From: QHXQ01 sp036389395
GTDB lineage: Bacteria > Acidobacteriota > Blastocatellia > Pyrinomonadales > Pyrinomonadaceae
Assembly: GCA_036389395.1 (NCBI GenBank)
Contig: DASVPY010000062.1
Coordinates: 62,001 to 126,000, forward strand
DNA length: 64,000 nt
Direction of reading: 5' to 3'
Below, one piece after another: positions 24,729-32,245 of the stretch. Position 1 is the first letter of the stretch; the number at the start of each line of letters is the position of its first letter. Position numbers and translations under genes: made by a program. Under the pieces are notes generated by a model. That model made no database searches, was not told the DNA's origin, and saw only the letters and a list, made by a program, of their open reading frames with translations.

Positions 24729-27700
24729 CTATGCCCGATCCGGCGAAACGGCGAAACCGCCCGCGCCCGGTAGCACGAGCACGGAGACGCCCGCGGCGCG
24801 CGCGGGCGCACGCCGCACGGCGGCCGTCGTCCGGCTGCGCCGGGGCCGCGCGCGCGGCGGCGCGTGGTGCAGGCGCGGGCCGTGGTGCGTGCTGGCGGGC
24901 GGCGGTGCGTTGGCGGGCGGCGTCGTGCCGGTCGGGGTGCGCCCGGCGGTCGAGCTGGGCGAGCCGGCCGCCAAGCGCGCCTGCTCGGCGGGCGTCAACT
25001 CAAGGATGTAGCGCGTGAGCAGTTGCGCGTGGTCGCCCTGGTACTCTTGCAGGCCGCTGCCGGGCACGTCGAAGCTGAAGACCCAGCGCTCGCCGTCCTT
25101 CTTGAAGAGACCCGAAGGCATGGCCGTGCCGGGGATGACGCGCTGCGGGTCGAGCAGCCAACGCACCGTCCAGCCGAATTGCAGCCGCTTGGCGGCGTCG
25201 AGGAAGTTGGGCGCGGTGGCCGTCTTGTCGTGCTCGGCGTTGCCGGTCAGGTGGCACTTCAGACAGGGCGCTTGCTGCGACGTGAAGATGGCGCGCGCCA
25301 TGCTGCGCTCCTGCTCGGTCAGCGGTTCGAGCTGCGGCTTGAAGTGCGGCTGCTCGGCCGAGGCAATGGCCATGAAGAAGCGGACGAGCGCGCGCAGCTC
25401 GTTGGGCGAGAAGTGGAACGTGGGCATACGCGGCTTCAGGTACAGGCGCACGCCGTTGCGGTTCGCGCCGGGCTGCGGCGCGAGACCGCCGTCGCCCGAC
25501 TGCCCGCGCCCGCCCGGCCCCGACGCCGCGTTCGTCACCGGCCCGGCCGTCGCGTTCGCGCCCGCGCCCGTCGTTCCGCCCGCGTTCGGGCCCGCGCCGT
25601 TCGCACTTGCCCCGGCCGCGCTCGCGCCGCCGCTGTTCGCGCTGCTGTTGTTCGCACTGCTGTTCGTGGCCGCGCCGCCGTTCGGTGCGTGGCCGGGCGC
25701 GGTCACGTCGCCGCCGCCGCTCAAAGACGGGTCGGACAGGAAGCGCAGGAGCCAGTCCGGATCGACGCGCGCGCCTTCGGTGAAGAGCGCGGGCGGGAGT
25801 TGATCCTTGCCCTCCGGCGTCAGGAACTGCGGCAGACCGGAGAGCACAGACTTCTGCCCGACCTGTACCGAGTGGCAGCCCATGCAGTTGTACTTCTTGA
25901 CGACCCACCAGCCGTCCTGTATGTCCTTCTGCCGGTCGGTCGGGTTGTAGAAGAGCGACGCCGGCACGTTCGCGCCCTCAGTCCCGACGCTGCCCAGCAG
26001 GAACGTCGTCAGCGCCGTCTGCCATTCGGGCTTCAAGTAAGGCTTGGGCATGCGCAGGTGATCGCGCGCGTCCTTCTCCTTGCCGCGGTCGTAGACGGAG
26101 GGGTCGGACAGCTTGTGCTCGAAGAAGCCTTTGTGGTTGTACCAGTTGCCGACCTTCTTCCCGTCCTTGTCCTTCTCCTTGCCTGTGTACGGGTCGCGCT
26201 CGTCCTCGGCGTAGCCGGTCATCAGCGCGAAGTCGAGGCGTTCGAGCGGCGTCGCGCCCTCGTTCGACAACTCCTTGCCGATGCGCTGCTCCTCCTCGAA
26301 GCCCTTGATCTCGTGGCAGCCCGCGCAGCCGTACTGCTTGATGAGCGTGAAGCCCCTGTCCTTGAGCTTCGGGTCGTCCATGTAGGACGCGGCGGCGTAA
26401 CTCGACTGCGTGTTGCCGAGCGAGAACAAGTAGGTGGCGATGTCGCGCGCGTCCTGGACGGAGAGGCGGAAGTTGGGCATCACCGTCATGTTCTGCACCT
26501 GCAACTCCGCGCCGTCGTTCGGGCACTTCGAGTGCAGCCCCGTGTCGAAGACGAAAGGCTTGCCATTCTTCTCGTAGTCCTCGCGCGTGAGATCGCGCTT
26601 CTCCTTCGGGCAGTACGGGGCCCAACGTTCGCGCGGGTTGTGAATCCAGCGGACGACGTAGTCGAAGCTGGCCTTCTCGCCCACGCGCGTCAGGTTCGCG
26701 GCGAAGTCGCCGCCGACCGCCTGGTCGCCTTCGCCGACCGAGTGGCACGCCATGCAGCCCTTCGTCTCGAACAAGTCCTTACCGCGCCCGGCGTCGCCGC
26801 CGTCCTGCTTCGGCACTTGCCCGTCGAAGGCCGACTGCCAGAGGTAAGCCGAAATGGCCTGCCGTTCGTTGTCGGCGTTCGGCGCGTTGTGCAACGCCAT
26901 CTGCGGGTCGGGGTTGAGATACCAGAAGGTCGGCATCTTCGTGCCGGGGCGGAACGCCTGCGGGTCTTTGAGCCATTCGGGAATCCACTCCTTGCGGAGC
27001 TTCAGGCGCACGTCCTTCAGGTTCGGCCCGACCTTCTTCTGATCCTGCATCAAGTAGCGCGCCTGCGTGTTCAACTCCTCGACGCGGGCGGCCAACTGGC
27101 TCGACGTGACGCGCAAGGACTGCGCGCGGTTGTTGAGCAACTGCGCGCGCTCGTCGCTCGTGGCGGCGGCGGCCTCAAGCTCGGCCTCGCGCGCGAGGTG
27201 CTCGTTGGCGGCCATCTGCTCTTCGAGTTGCTTGATCTGCTGGCGCGCGCCGCTCAAGGCGTCGGCCTCGCGGTCGTAGCCCTCGAAGCGGTGGCAGCCG
27301 ACGCAGCCGCGCTGCTGGAACAGGTCTTTGCCGAGCGTCAGGTTGTCGGCGAACTGGAGGACGCGATCCTGCGCGTGGCACTGCTGGCAGCCGGCCTCCG
27401 CGTTCTCGCGCGCGTGCAGCGGGTGCAGCCAGAACTCGTTCAGCCCGTGCCCCTTCTCGACCGAAGTCGTCGCGCGCCCGTTGCCGCCGTGGCAACTGGC
27501 GCAGCCGAACTTGTCCGGGCTGTGGATGTCCAACAGCTCCTTCTTCTCACGCGGGTGGCTGACGAAGGCGCGCGCGTCGTCGTCGAGCTTCTTGCCCGGC
27601 CGCTTCATGTCCGCGGCGCGCAGCACTAACGGCTCGCGCACGCCGAGGTGGCACGTCTCGCAGCGGTCTACGATGTTGTACTCGTTGACGTTGATCTGCC

Positions 27701-28457
27701 GCAGCCCGAAGTCGAACTTCTTGTTGCGTTCGAGCAGGCTCCCGACCTGCTCGCGCGACAGCCCGATGACGTTCGCCTTCAGGTACTCTTCCCGCGCCTT
27801 CTTCTTCTCGGTGTAGTCGCGCAGCACGTCGGCCTGCTCGGCGAGCAGCCGGGCCTTCTCGGCCTTCAGGCTCGTGTACATCTCGTCGAGCTTCGTGTAG
27901 TCGAGGCTCTGCTTGGTGGGCTGCGCGCCCGCCGAGGCGGGCAGGTAGACGACCGCCGGCTCGGTTCTGATCTCGCGGGCCTCGTCCTCGTACTTCTTCT
28001 TGTCCGACCCGTGCGCGGTCTCGGCGCGGTAGTTGGCGACGGTCAGGTGGCCGCGCTTGTCCTGGAACGGCTCGGTGATGGCGGCGAGTTGCTGGTCTAT
28101 AAACTTGACCTTCTGGTCGATCTCTTTCCGGCGCGGCTCGGCGGCCTCCTTGGCCGCCTTCTCCTCGGCCAGCAACTGCTGGTAGTCGGCGCTCTCGGCG
28201 ACCTCCTTCTCGGTCGTGTTGCCCTGCCGGCGCAGGCGGTTGAGCAGGCGTGTCTCGCGCGTGACGAACTCGCGCTGCAAGGCCTTCCAGCCGCGCTGCC
28301 CGTAGACCTCGTCGTAGAGCGACCAGCCCACGACCGCCATCAGCAGCAGCGCGCAGACGAGCATCACGCCGCTCGTCGAGCGGCTCACAATCGGATCGCG
28401 CGCCGGCTCGTCCGCCCCCCTCACCACCAGCGCGTCATCGGCAGGAGTCTCAGCCAC
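24729..28457 (-). CDS. Octaheme cytochrome c fused to a membrane anchor, partner of the bc complex
   Basis: The 1242-residue product has one transmembrane segment (about 30-48), a charged coiled-coil region (about 55-215) and eight CxxCH haem sites near residues 264, 317, 355, 384, 567, 710, 857 and 1064. Axial-Met loops are visible (GTKMPTFW, TVMPNF, KPRMPTF). A second coiled coil is inserted after haem 4 and a 90-residue Asn/Ala/Gly/Ser-rich tract after haem 7. The C-terminal 80 residues are low-complexity. GTG start with GGAGG 8 bases upstream. It takes the place of cytochrome c1 behind cytochrome b and passes electrons to copper or cytochrome carriers. Confidence 0.92.
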   Translation of the reverse strand: MAETPADDALVVRGADEPARDPIVSRSTSGVMLVCALLLMAVVGWSLYDEVYGQRGWKALQREFVTRETRLLNRLRRQGNTTEKEVAESADYQQLLAEEKAAKEAAEPRRKEIDQKVKFIDQQLAAITEPFQDKRGHLTVANYRAETAHGSDKKKYEDEAREIRTEPAVVYLPASAGAQPTKQSLDYTKLDEMYTSLKAEKARLLAEQADVLRDYTEKKKAREEYLKANVIGLSREQVGSLLERNKKFDFGLRQINVNEYNIVDRCETCHLGVREPLVLRAADMKRPGKKLDDDARAFVSHPREKKELLDIHSPDKFGCASCHGGNGRATTSVEKGHGLNEFWLHPLHARENAEAGCQQCHAQDRVLQFADNLTLGKDLFQQRGCVGCHRFEGYDREADALSGARQQIKQLEEQMAANEHLAREAELEAAAATSDERAQLLNNRAQSLRVTSSQLAARVEELNTQARYLMQDQKKVGPNLKDVRLKLRKEWIPEWLKDPQAFRPGTKMPTFWYLNPDPQMALHNAPNADNERQAISAYLWQSAFDGQVPKQDGGDAGRGKDLFETKGCMACHSVGEGDQAVGGDFAANLTRVGEKASFDYVVRWIHNPRERWAPYCPKEKRDLTREDYEKNGKPFVFDTGLHSKCPNDGAELQVQNMTVMPNFRLSVQDARDIATYLFSLGNTQSSYAAASYMDDPKLKDRGFTLIKQYGCAGCHEIKGFEEEQRIGKELSNEGATPLERLDFALMTGYAEDERDPYTGKEKDKDGKKVGNWYNHKGFFEHKLSDPSVYDRGKEKDARDHLRMPKPYLKPEWQTALTTFLLGSVGTEGANVPASLFYNPTDRQKDIQDGWWVVKKYNCMGCHSVQVGQKSVLSGLPQFLTPEGKDQLPPALFTEGARVDPDWLLRFLSDPSLSGGGDVTAPGHAPNGGAATNSSANNSSANSGGASAAGASANGAGPNAGGTTGAGANATAGPVTNAASGPGGRGQSGDGGLAPQPGANRNGVRLYLKPRMPTFHFSPNELRALVRFFMAIASAEQPHFKPQLEPLTEQERSMARAIFTSQQAPCLKCHLTGNAEHDKTATAPNFLDAAKRLQFGWTVRWLLDPQRVIPGTAMPSGLFKKDGERWVFSFDVPGSGLQEYQGDHAQLLTRYILELTPAEQARLAAGSPSSTAGRTPTGTTPPANAPPPASTHHGPRLHHAPPRARPRRSRTTAAVRRAPARAAGVSVLVLPGAGGFAVSPDRA

Positions 28458-28484
28458 TCGCAAAACCTCCAATAGCTCACAGCG

Positions 28485-29609
28485 TCAGATGTTGAACCAC
28501 GGCGTAACCCAGACGTACTTGATGTGGATCGGCAGCAGGCGCAGGACGAGCTTGACGGGCATCGCCAGCAGCACCGTGATGGCGAAGAACTGGAACGTCA
28601 GGTATTGCAGCAGGCTCGTGCGCGCCAAGAGCTTCCGCTCGAACTCGTCCGGCGTCCGCGCCCACTGGACAAGCTCGCGCGGGTGCGTGAAGTAGCGCAG
28701 CCGGATGCGCCCGCGCGTCATCAGCCAGTGGAAGAACAGCCCGCCCGCGATGTAGAACCCGCCCACGATGATCGCGCCGAAGATCATCTTGCCCATCACG
28801 CTCGTGATGCCGACGTACTCGTGCAAGTCAACGTTGCGGTCGTAGACGACCGCGTTGTGATCCCAGCGCTGGCCGGGCCAGAACCAGATCCAACCGGGGC
28901 CGCGGATGAACGTGCCGATGATGATCAGGATGATCCACATGAAGAAGCCCCAGAGGAACATCGAGATGGCGAAGCGCCGCTGCCGCCAAGTGTAGTAGCC
29001 GTTGCCCAGCGGGTTCGAGTCCACGTAGGGGAAGACCATCAAGCCCACGATCAGCAGGCTCGGCATGACGACGCCCGCGATCCACGGGTCGAAGTAGACC
29101 AGCATCTCCTGGAGGCCCAGGAAGTACCACGGCGCTTTCGACGGGTTCATCGTCAGGTTCGGGTTGGCCGGTTCTTCCAAGGGCGCGTTCAACGTGATCG
29201 ACCAGACGTAGAGGATGATCGTCACGATGATCGCGGCCAGAAACTCGATGCGGATCAGGTAGGGCCAGACGTGCAGCTCGCGCGCCCAGCCGGGCCGCCA
29301 CGGCTGCGTCTTGCGGTGGTGCGTCTTCGCCAGTTGCGGGTCGGCCTGCAACTCGTCGATCAGGTCGTCGTTGTCGCGCGCCTGCTTCAAGCCCAGCCAC
29401 GTGAAGAAGACGACCAGCGGGATCATGCCGACAATCGGCACGTTGTCCGGCTTCGACGCGATGCTCCACAACTGATGCCAGTCTTCGACGAAGAGGGACA
29501 GGATGCCGACGATGACCAAGCCCACGAGCAGCCAGAGCCACTTGCGCCCCCGGCGCGCGCCGCCTTCCTCGAAATCGTCTCGCTCCTCGAAGTCCGCTAC
29601 GTTCTGCAT
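28485..29609 (-). CDS. Cytochrome b C-terminal part / subunit IV-like quinol-oxidising subunit
   Basis: The 374-residue product has about eight membrane helices. The quinol-oxidation (Qo) site motif appears as APWYFLGLQEMLVYFDPW, the counterpart of PEWY in cytochrome b, with the variant typical of menaquinol bc complexes of delta-proteobacteria and Acidobacteria. An N-terminal charged stretch (EERDDFEEGGARRGRK) and an additional N-terminal helix precede it. It works with the haem-carrying cytochrome b made by the gene 21 bases upstream; the split follows the b6/subunit IV plan. The C-terminal helices beyond the Qo region are an extension compared with plant subunit IV. Confidence 0.92.
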   Translation of the reverse strand: MQNVADFEERDDFEEGGARRGRKWLWLLVGLVIVGILSLFVEDWHQLWSIASKPDNVPIVGMIPLVVFFTWLGLKQARDNDDLIDELQADPQLAKTHHRKTQPWRPGWARELHVWPYLIRIEFLAAIIVTIILYVWSITLNAPLEEPANPNLTMNPSKAPWYFLGLQEMLVYFDPWIAGVVMPSLLIVGLMVFPYVDSNPLGNGYYTWRQRRFAISMFLWGFFMWIILIIIGTFIRGPGWIWFWPGQRWDHNAVVYDRNVDLHEYVGITSVMGKMIFGAIIVGGFYIAGGLFFHWLMTRGRIRLRYFTHPRELVQWARTPDEFERKLLARTSLLQYLTFQFFAITVLLAMPVKLVLRLLPIHIKYVWVTPWFNI

Positions 29610-29630
29610 CTCTTCACTTCTCCTCGTGCG

Positions 29631-30572
29631 CTAACGCTTCACCGCCTTCATCTCCGATTCGAGCATGACGGGCGCGGGGCCCGAGATGCCGCCGTCCTTG
29701 CGTATGCGCCAGAAGTGGACGGCCATGAAGATCGAGGCGACGAGCGGGATGCCGATGCAGTGCCAGATGTAGGAGCGCAACAGCGCGTTCGCGTCCACGA
29801 TGGAGCCGCCCAGGAGGCCGAAGCGCACGTCGTTGTACGGCGTCATGCCGAGCTGCGGCCCGAACGGCCCCTCGTGCCCGACGAACGGCGTCGCGCGCGC
29901 CATGTTCGTGCCGACCGTCACGGCCCAGAAGCCGAGCTGATCGTCGGGCAGCAGGTAGCCGGTGAACGACAGCAGCATCGTCAACACGAGCAGCACGACG
30001 CCGACGCACCAGTTGAACTCGCGCGGCTTCTTGTAAGAGCCGGTCAGCACGACGCGGAACATGTGCAGCCACGTCGTGATGACCATCAGGTGCGCGGCCC
30101 AGCGGTGCATGTTGCGGAGCAGCCGGCCGAACGGCACGTCGTGTTCGAGGTACAGGATGTCGCGGAAGGCCGCGCCCTTGACCGGGTGGTAGTAGTACAT
30201 CAGCAGCACGCCGGTGAAGGTCAGGACGATAAAGAGGTAGAACGTGATGCCGCCCATGCCCCAGGTGAAGTTGTAGCGCGTGGCGTCGCGGTTGATCTTG
30301 GCGGGGTGCAGGTGCAGGAAGACGTTCGAGAGGACGGCCAGGCTTCGGTTGCGCGGGTCGGAGCGGTCGTGCGAGACGCGGAAGATCGACTTCCACAGTT
30401 GCGTCTGCTGCGGGTCTTTGTAGCCCTCCAGCTCCTTCTTCGCACGGTCGCGCAAAGCCATGCCCTGCTCGCGCGCCCGGCCGATGAGCGCGCCGGCCCG
30501 GCCGTTGCCGTCCGCGCCGCGCTCCGCCTCCGTCGTCTGCACCTCTTGCCCGTCCGGGCGCTCAGGCTCCAT
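29631..30572 (-). CDS. Cytochrome b (b6-like, haem-binding N-terminal part)
   Basis: The 313-residue product has a 100-residue soluble N-terminal region, then four core helices. Haem-ligand histidines lie in RNMHRWAAHLMVITTWLHMFR and in the last helix, IWHCIGIPLVASIFMAVHFWR. The Qo-side helix has the Gly-x-x-Leu-Pro-x-Asp element (SFTGYLLPDDQLGFWAV). It oxidises menaquinol in the bc complex and is made with the Rieske and subunit IV proteins. The start MEPERPDG has AGGAG 5 bases before it, which decides against the upstream MTG. Confidence 0.94.
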   Translation of the reverse strand: MEPERPDGQEVQTTEAERGADGNGRAGALIGRAREQGMALRDRAKKELEGYKDPQQTQLWKSIFRVSHDRSDPRNRSLAVLSNVFLHLHPAKINRDATRYNFTWGMGGITFYLFIVLTFTGVLLMYYYHPVKGAAFRDILYLEHDVPFGRLLRNMHRWAAHLMVITTWLHMFRVVLTGSYKKPREFNWCVGVVLLVLTMLLSFTGYLLPDDQLGFWAVTVGTNMARATPFVGHEGPFGPQLGMTPYNDVRFGLLGGSIVDANALLRSYIWHCIGIPLVASIFMAVHFWRIRKDGGISGPAPVMLESEMKAVKR

Positions 30573-30585
30573 ATCAACTCCTGTC

Positions 30586-30677
30586 ATTTTTGATTGGCGA
30601 TTTTTGATGTTTGACTGGCGCGCACGGGCGTAGGAGCGCCGTGCAATCGCAAATCAAAAATCGCAAATCAAAAATCT
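30586..30677. repeat. Inverted array of a 14-base unit (gcaaatcaaaaatc)
   Basis: The right arm (30645-30677) has two copies of gcaaatcaaaaatc; the left arm (30586-30614) has the complementary form ttttgattggcgatttttgat with variants. The loop contains a smaller G+C hairpin (ggcgcgcacgggcg / cgccgtgc). It fills the spacer between the Rieske and cytochrome b genes and is far more A+T-rich than its surroundings. Confidence 0.82.
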
Positions 30678-30685
30678 AAAATTCC

Positions 30686-31546
30686 TCACAGCGGTAGGTA
30701 CGCGCCGTCGTCGTTGAACTGGTTGACGCCGCCTTTGACGTTCTGGTAGAGGCGGCTGGTGTCCACGACGATCTGCCCTTCGGCGTCGAGCGCGACGTGG
30801 GCGCGATCCATCGGGCGCGGCGCGGGGCCCTCGAAGTTGATGCCCTCGCTGTCGTAGCCGCTGCCGTGGCACGGGCACTTGAACTTGTTCTCGCTCGCCT
30901 TCCAGTCGGGCGTGCAGCCCAGGTGCGTGCAGCGCGCGTAGATGACGAACAGGCGGTCGCTCGTCTTGTCCACCCAGATGCGGTACTGCTGCTGCCACTT
31001 CGTGTCCACGCCCGTCGCGTAGTCGCCGGGGAAGCCGATGCGGAAGGTGCTCGACGGCTCGGTGATCGTGCGCGGCAGGAAGAAGCGGAAGAAGGAGGCC
31101 AGGCAGACGCCGAGGAAGCCGGCGATGGCGGCCCAGGTGATGCGCCGCCGCATCTTGTTGACGGGCGGGTCGGGCGGCGCTTCGACGAGCGCGCCCGCGG
31201 CCTTCGCGGCCAAGCCCTTCGGCACGCCCTTGGCGACGCTGGCGGTCGGCGTCGCGCCGGCCTGCGCCGCGCCCGGCGCGACGCGCGCCGCGGGCGTCGT
31301 GCCCGCGGGCGTCTCCTTCGGCACGGGCGGCGCGGCCGCCTTGACCGCGCCCCAGTCGCCCCCCTGCGCGCGCGCCTGTGTGGGCGGCTCTTTCTTCGCG
31401 GGCGGCAGCCCGGCGGCGGCGCGCAGCAGCGTGTCCACGCGCGCGCGGTCGGGCGGCGCGGCCGGGTCGCCCCCGGCGGCCGGCGTAGGCTCGGCGGGCG
31501 CGGGCGCGCCGTCGCCGGGCGGAGTCGGATTCTTGTCGCTCTCCAA
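30686..31546 (-). CDS. Rieske iron-sulfur protein of the bc complex
   Basis: The 286-residue product has a 130-residue Pro/Ala-rich cytoplasmic N-terminus, one transmembrane helix (about 136-157), and a Rieske domain with both ligand loops: C206-T-H208-L-G-C211 and C224-P-C226-H227-G-S-G. C211 and C226 would form the usual disulfide. It accepts the first electron from menaquinol. Normal Rieske N-termini are under 40 residues, so the long tail is unusual. The start is a TTG with AGGAGGT at correct spacing. First gene of the respiratory locus. Confidence 0.95.
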   Translation of the reverse strand: MESDKNPTPPGDGAPAPAEPTPAAGGDPAAPPDRARVDTLLRAAAGLPPAKKEPPTQARAQGGDWGAVKAAAPPVPKETPAGTTPAARVAPGAAQAGATPTASVAKGVPKGLAAKAAGALVEAPPDPPVNKMRRRITWAAIAGFLGVCLASFFRFFLPRTITEPSSTFRIGFPGDYATGVDTKWQQQYRIWVDKTSDRLFVIYARCTHLGCTPDWKASENKFKCPCHGSGYDSEGINFEGPAPRPMDRAHVALDAEGQIVVDTSRLYQNVKGGVNQFNDDGAYLPL

Positions 31547-31854
31547 GCGCGACCTCCTATCAGACTAGGTCTCGGCCCTTAGCACCTTGCAGAACTTCAC
31601 AGTGCGTTGCATCGAATCGCTGATAGACGTGGCCGGGGTCGGACGGTGGGCTGCTGCCGTCAGCGTAAGGCGCGGCCCCCTTCCGCACGAGTGATCCGAA
31701 TGCGTTTCGTGTAACGTAGAAGAGCGGCCGCGGCCGGATAAAATATTTAGATGGACGCCGCGGCGTGGGTGCATTATATACCGACTCCGGAACGATCTGG
31801 CAAGGCGAAAATTTGTGCGCGCGCGAAACTAAATTTAACGACCGAGACCGCCGA
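31547..31854. other. Divergent promoter region between the respiratory locus and the glutaredoxin gene
   Basis: No gene is supportable here. It must carry the start of the long respiratory transcript on the minus strand; an A+T-rich patch (gataaaatatttag, about 31737-31750) could be a -10 region on either strand. A second A+T-rich patch (cattatatacc, about 31772-31782) lies closer to the plus-strand gene. Exact promoters cannot be fixed by eye. Confidence 0.4.
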
Positions 31855-32124
31855 ATGAAAGCCCAAGTGACGCTCTACACGCGCCCCGGCTGCCACCTGT
31901 GCGACGAGGCCAAGCGCGAAATCCTAGCCGCCGGCTGCGCCGAGGGCTATAATCTCGCCGAAGTCAACATCGACGCCGACCCAGACCTCGCGGCGCGCTA
32001 CGGCTGGGACATCCCCGTCGTCCGCATCAACGGCGTCGTCGCCTTCAAGCACCGGCTCACGGCCGCCGCGTTCCGGCGCGAGTTGCGCCGCCTGGCGTCC
32101 GAGCCGGCCGACGAGACCGAGTGA
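31855..32124 (+). CDS. Glutaredoxin-like small thiol protein
   Basis: The 89-residue product is one thioredoxin-fold domain with the active site C-H-L-C (TRPGCHLCDEAKREI) near residue 14 and the cis-proline context DIPVVRINGVVAFKHRL. This matches the short glutaredoxin-like proteins (DUF836/NrdH-like) found in many bacteria. It probably reduces disulfides in the cytoplasm. The ATG at 31855 was chosen because the frame upstream of it has no fold pattern. It precedes the amylase gene by 121 bases, in the same direction. Confidence 0.85.
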   Translation: MKAQVTLYTRPGCHLCDEAKREILAAGCAEGYNLAEVNIDADPDLAARYGWDIPVVRINGVVAFKHRLTAAAFRRELRRLASEPADETE

Positions 32125-32245
32125 CGCGCATTGCCACCGGAGTTGCGCGCCGCGCCTCGGCGCACGCCGGCACGAAACGCCCGCCCGCCGCGCCCGCCGA
32201 GACCTGCGTGCGCGCCGCTCTTTCACCCTGAACAGGAGACCCCTC

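Noticed and set aside
24864..27629. A 921-codon plus-strand open frame opposite the octaheme cytochrome
   Set aside because: In DNA this rich in G+C, antisense frames stay open by chance. The product is Arg/Val/Leu-rich with no domain pattern, and the minus strand has eight haem motifs.
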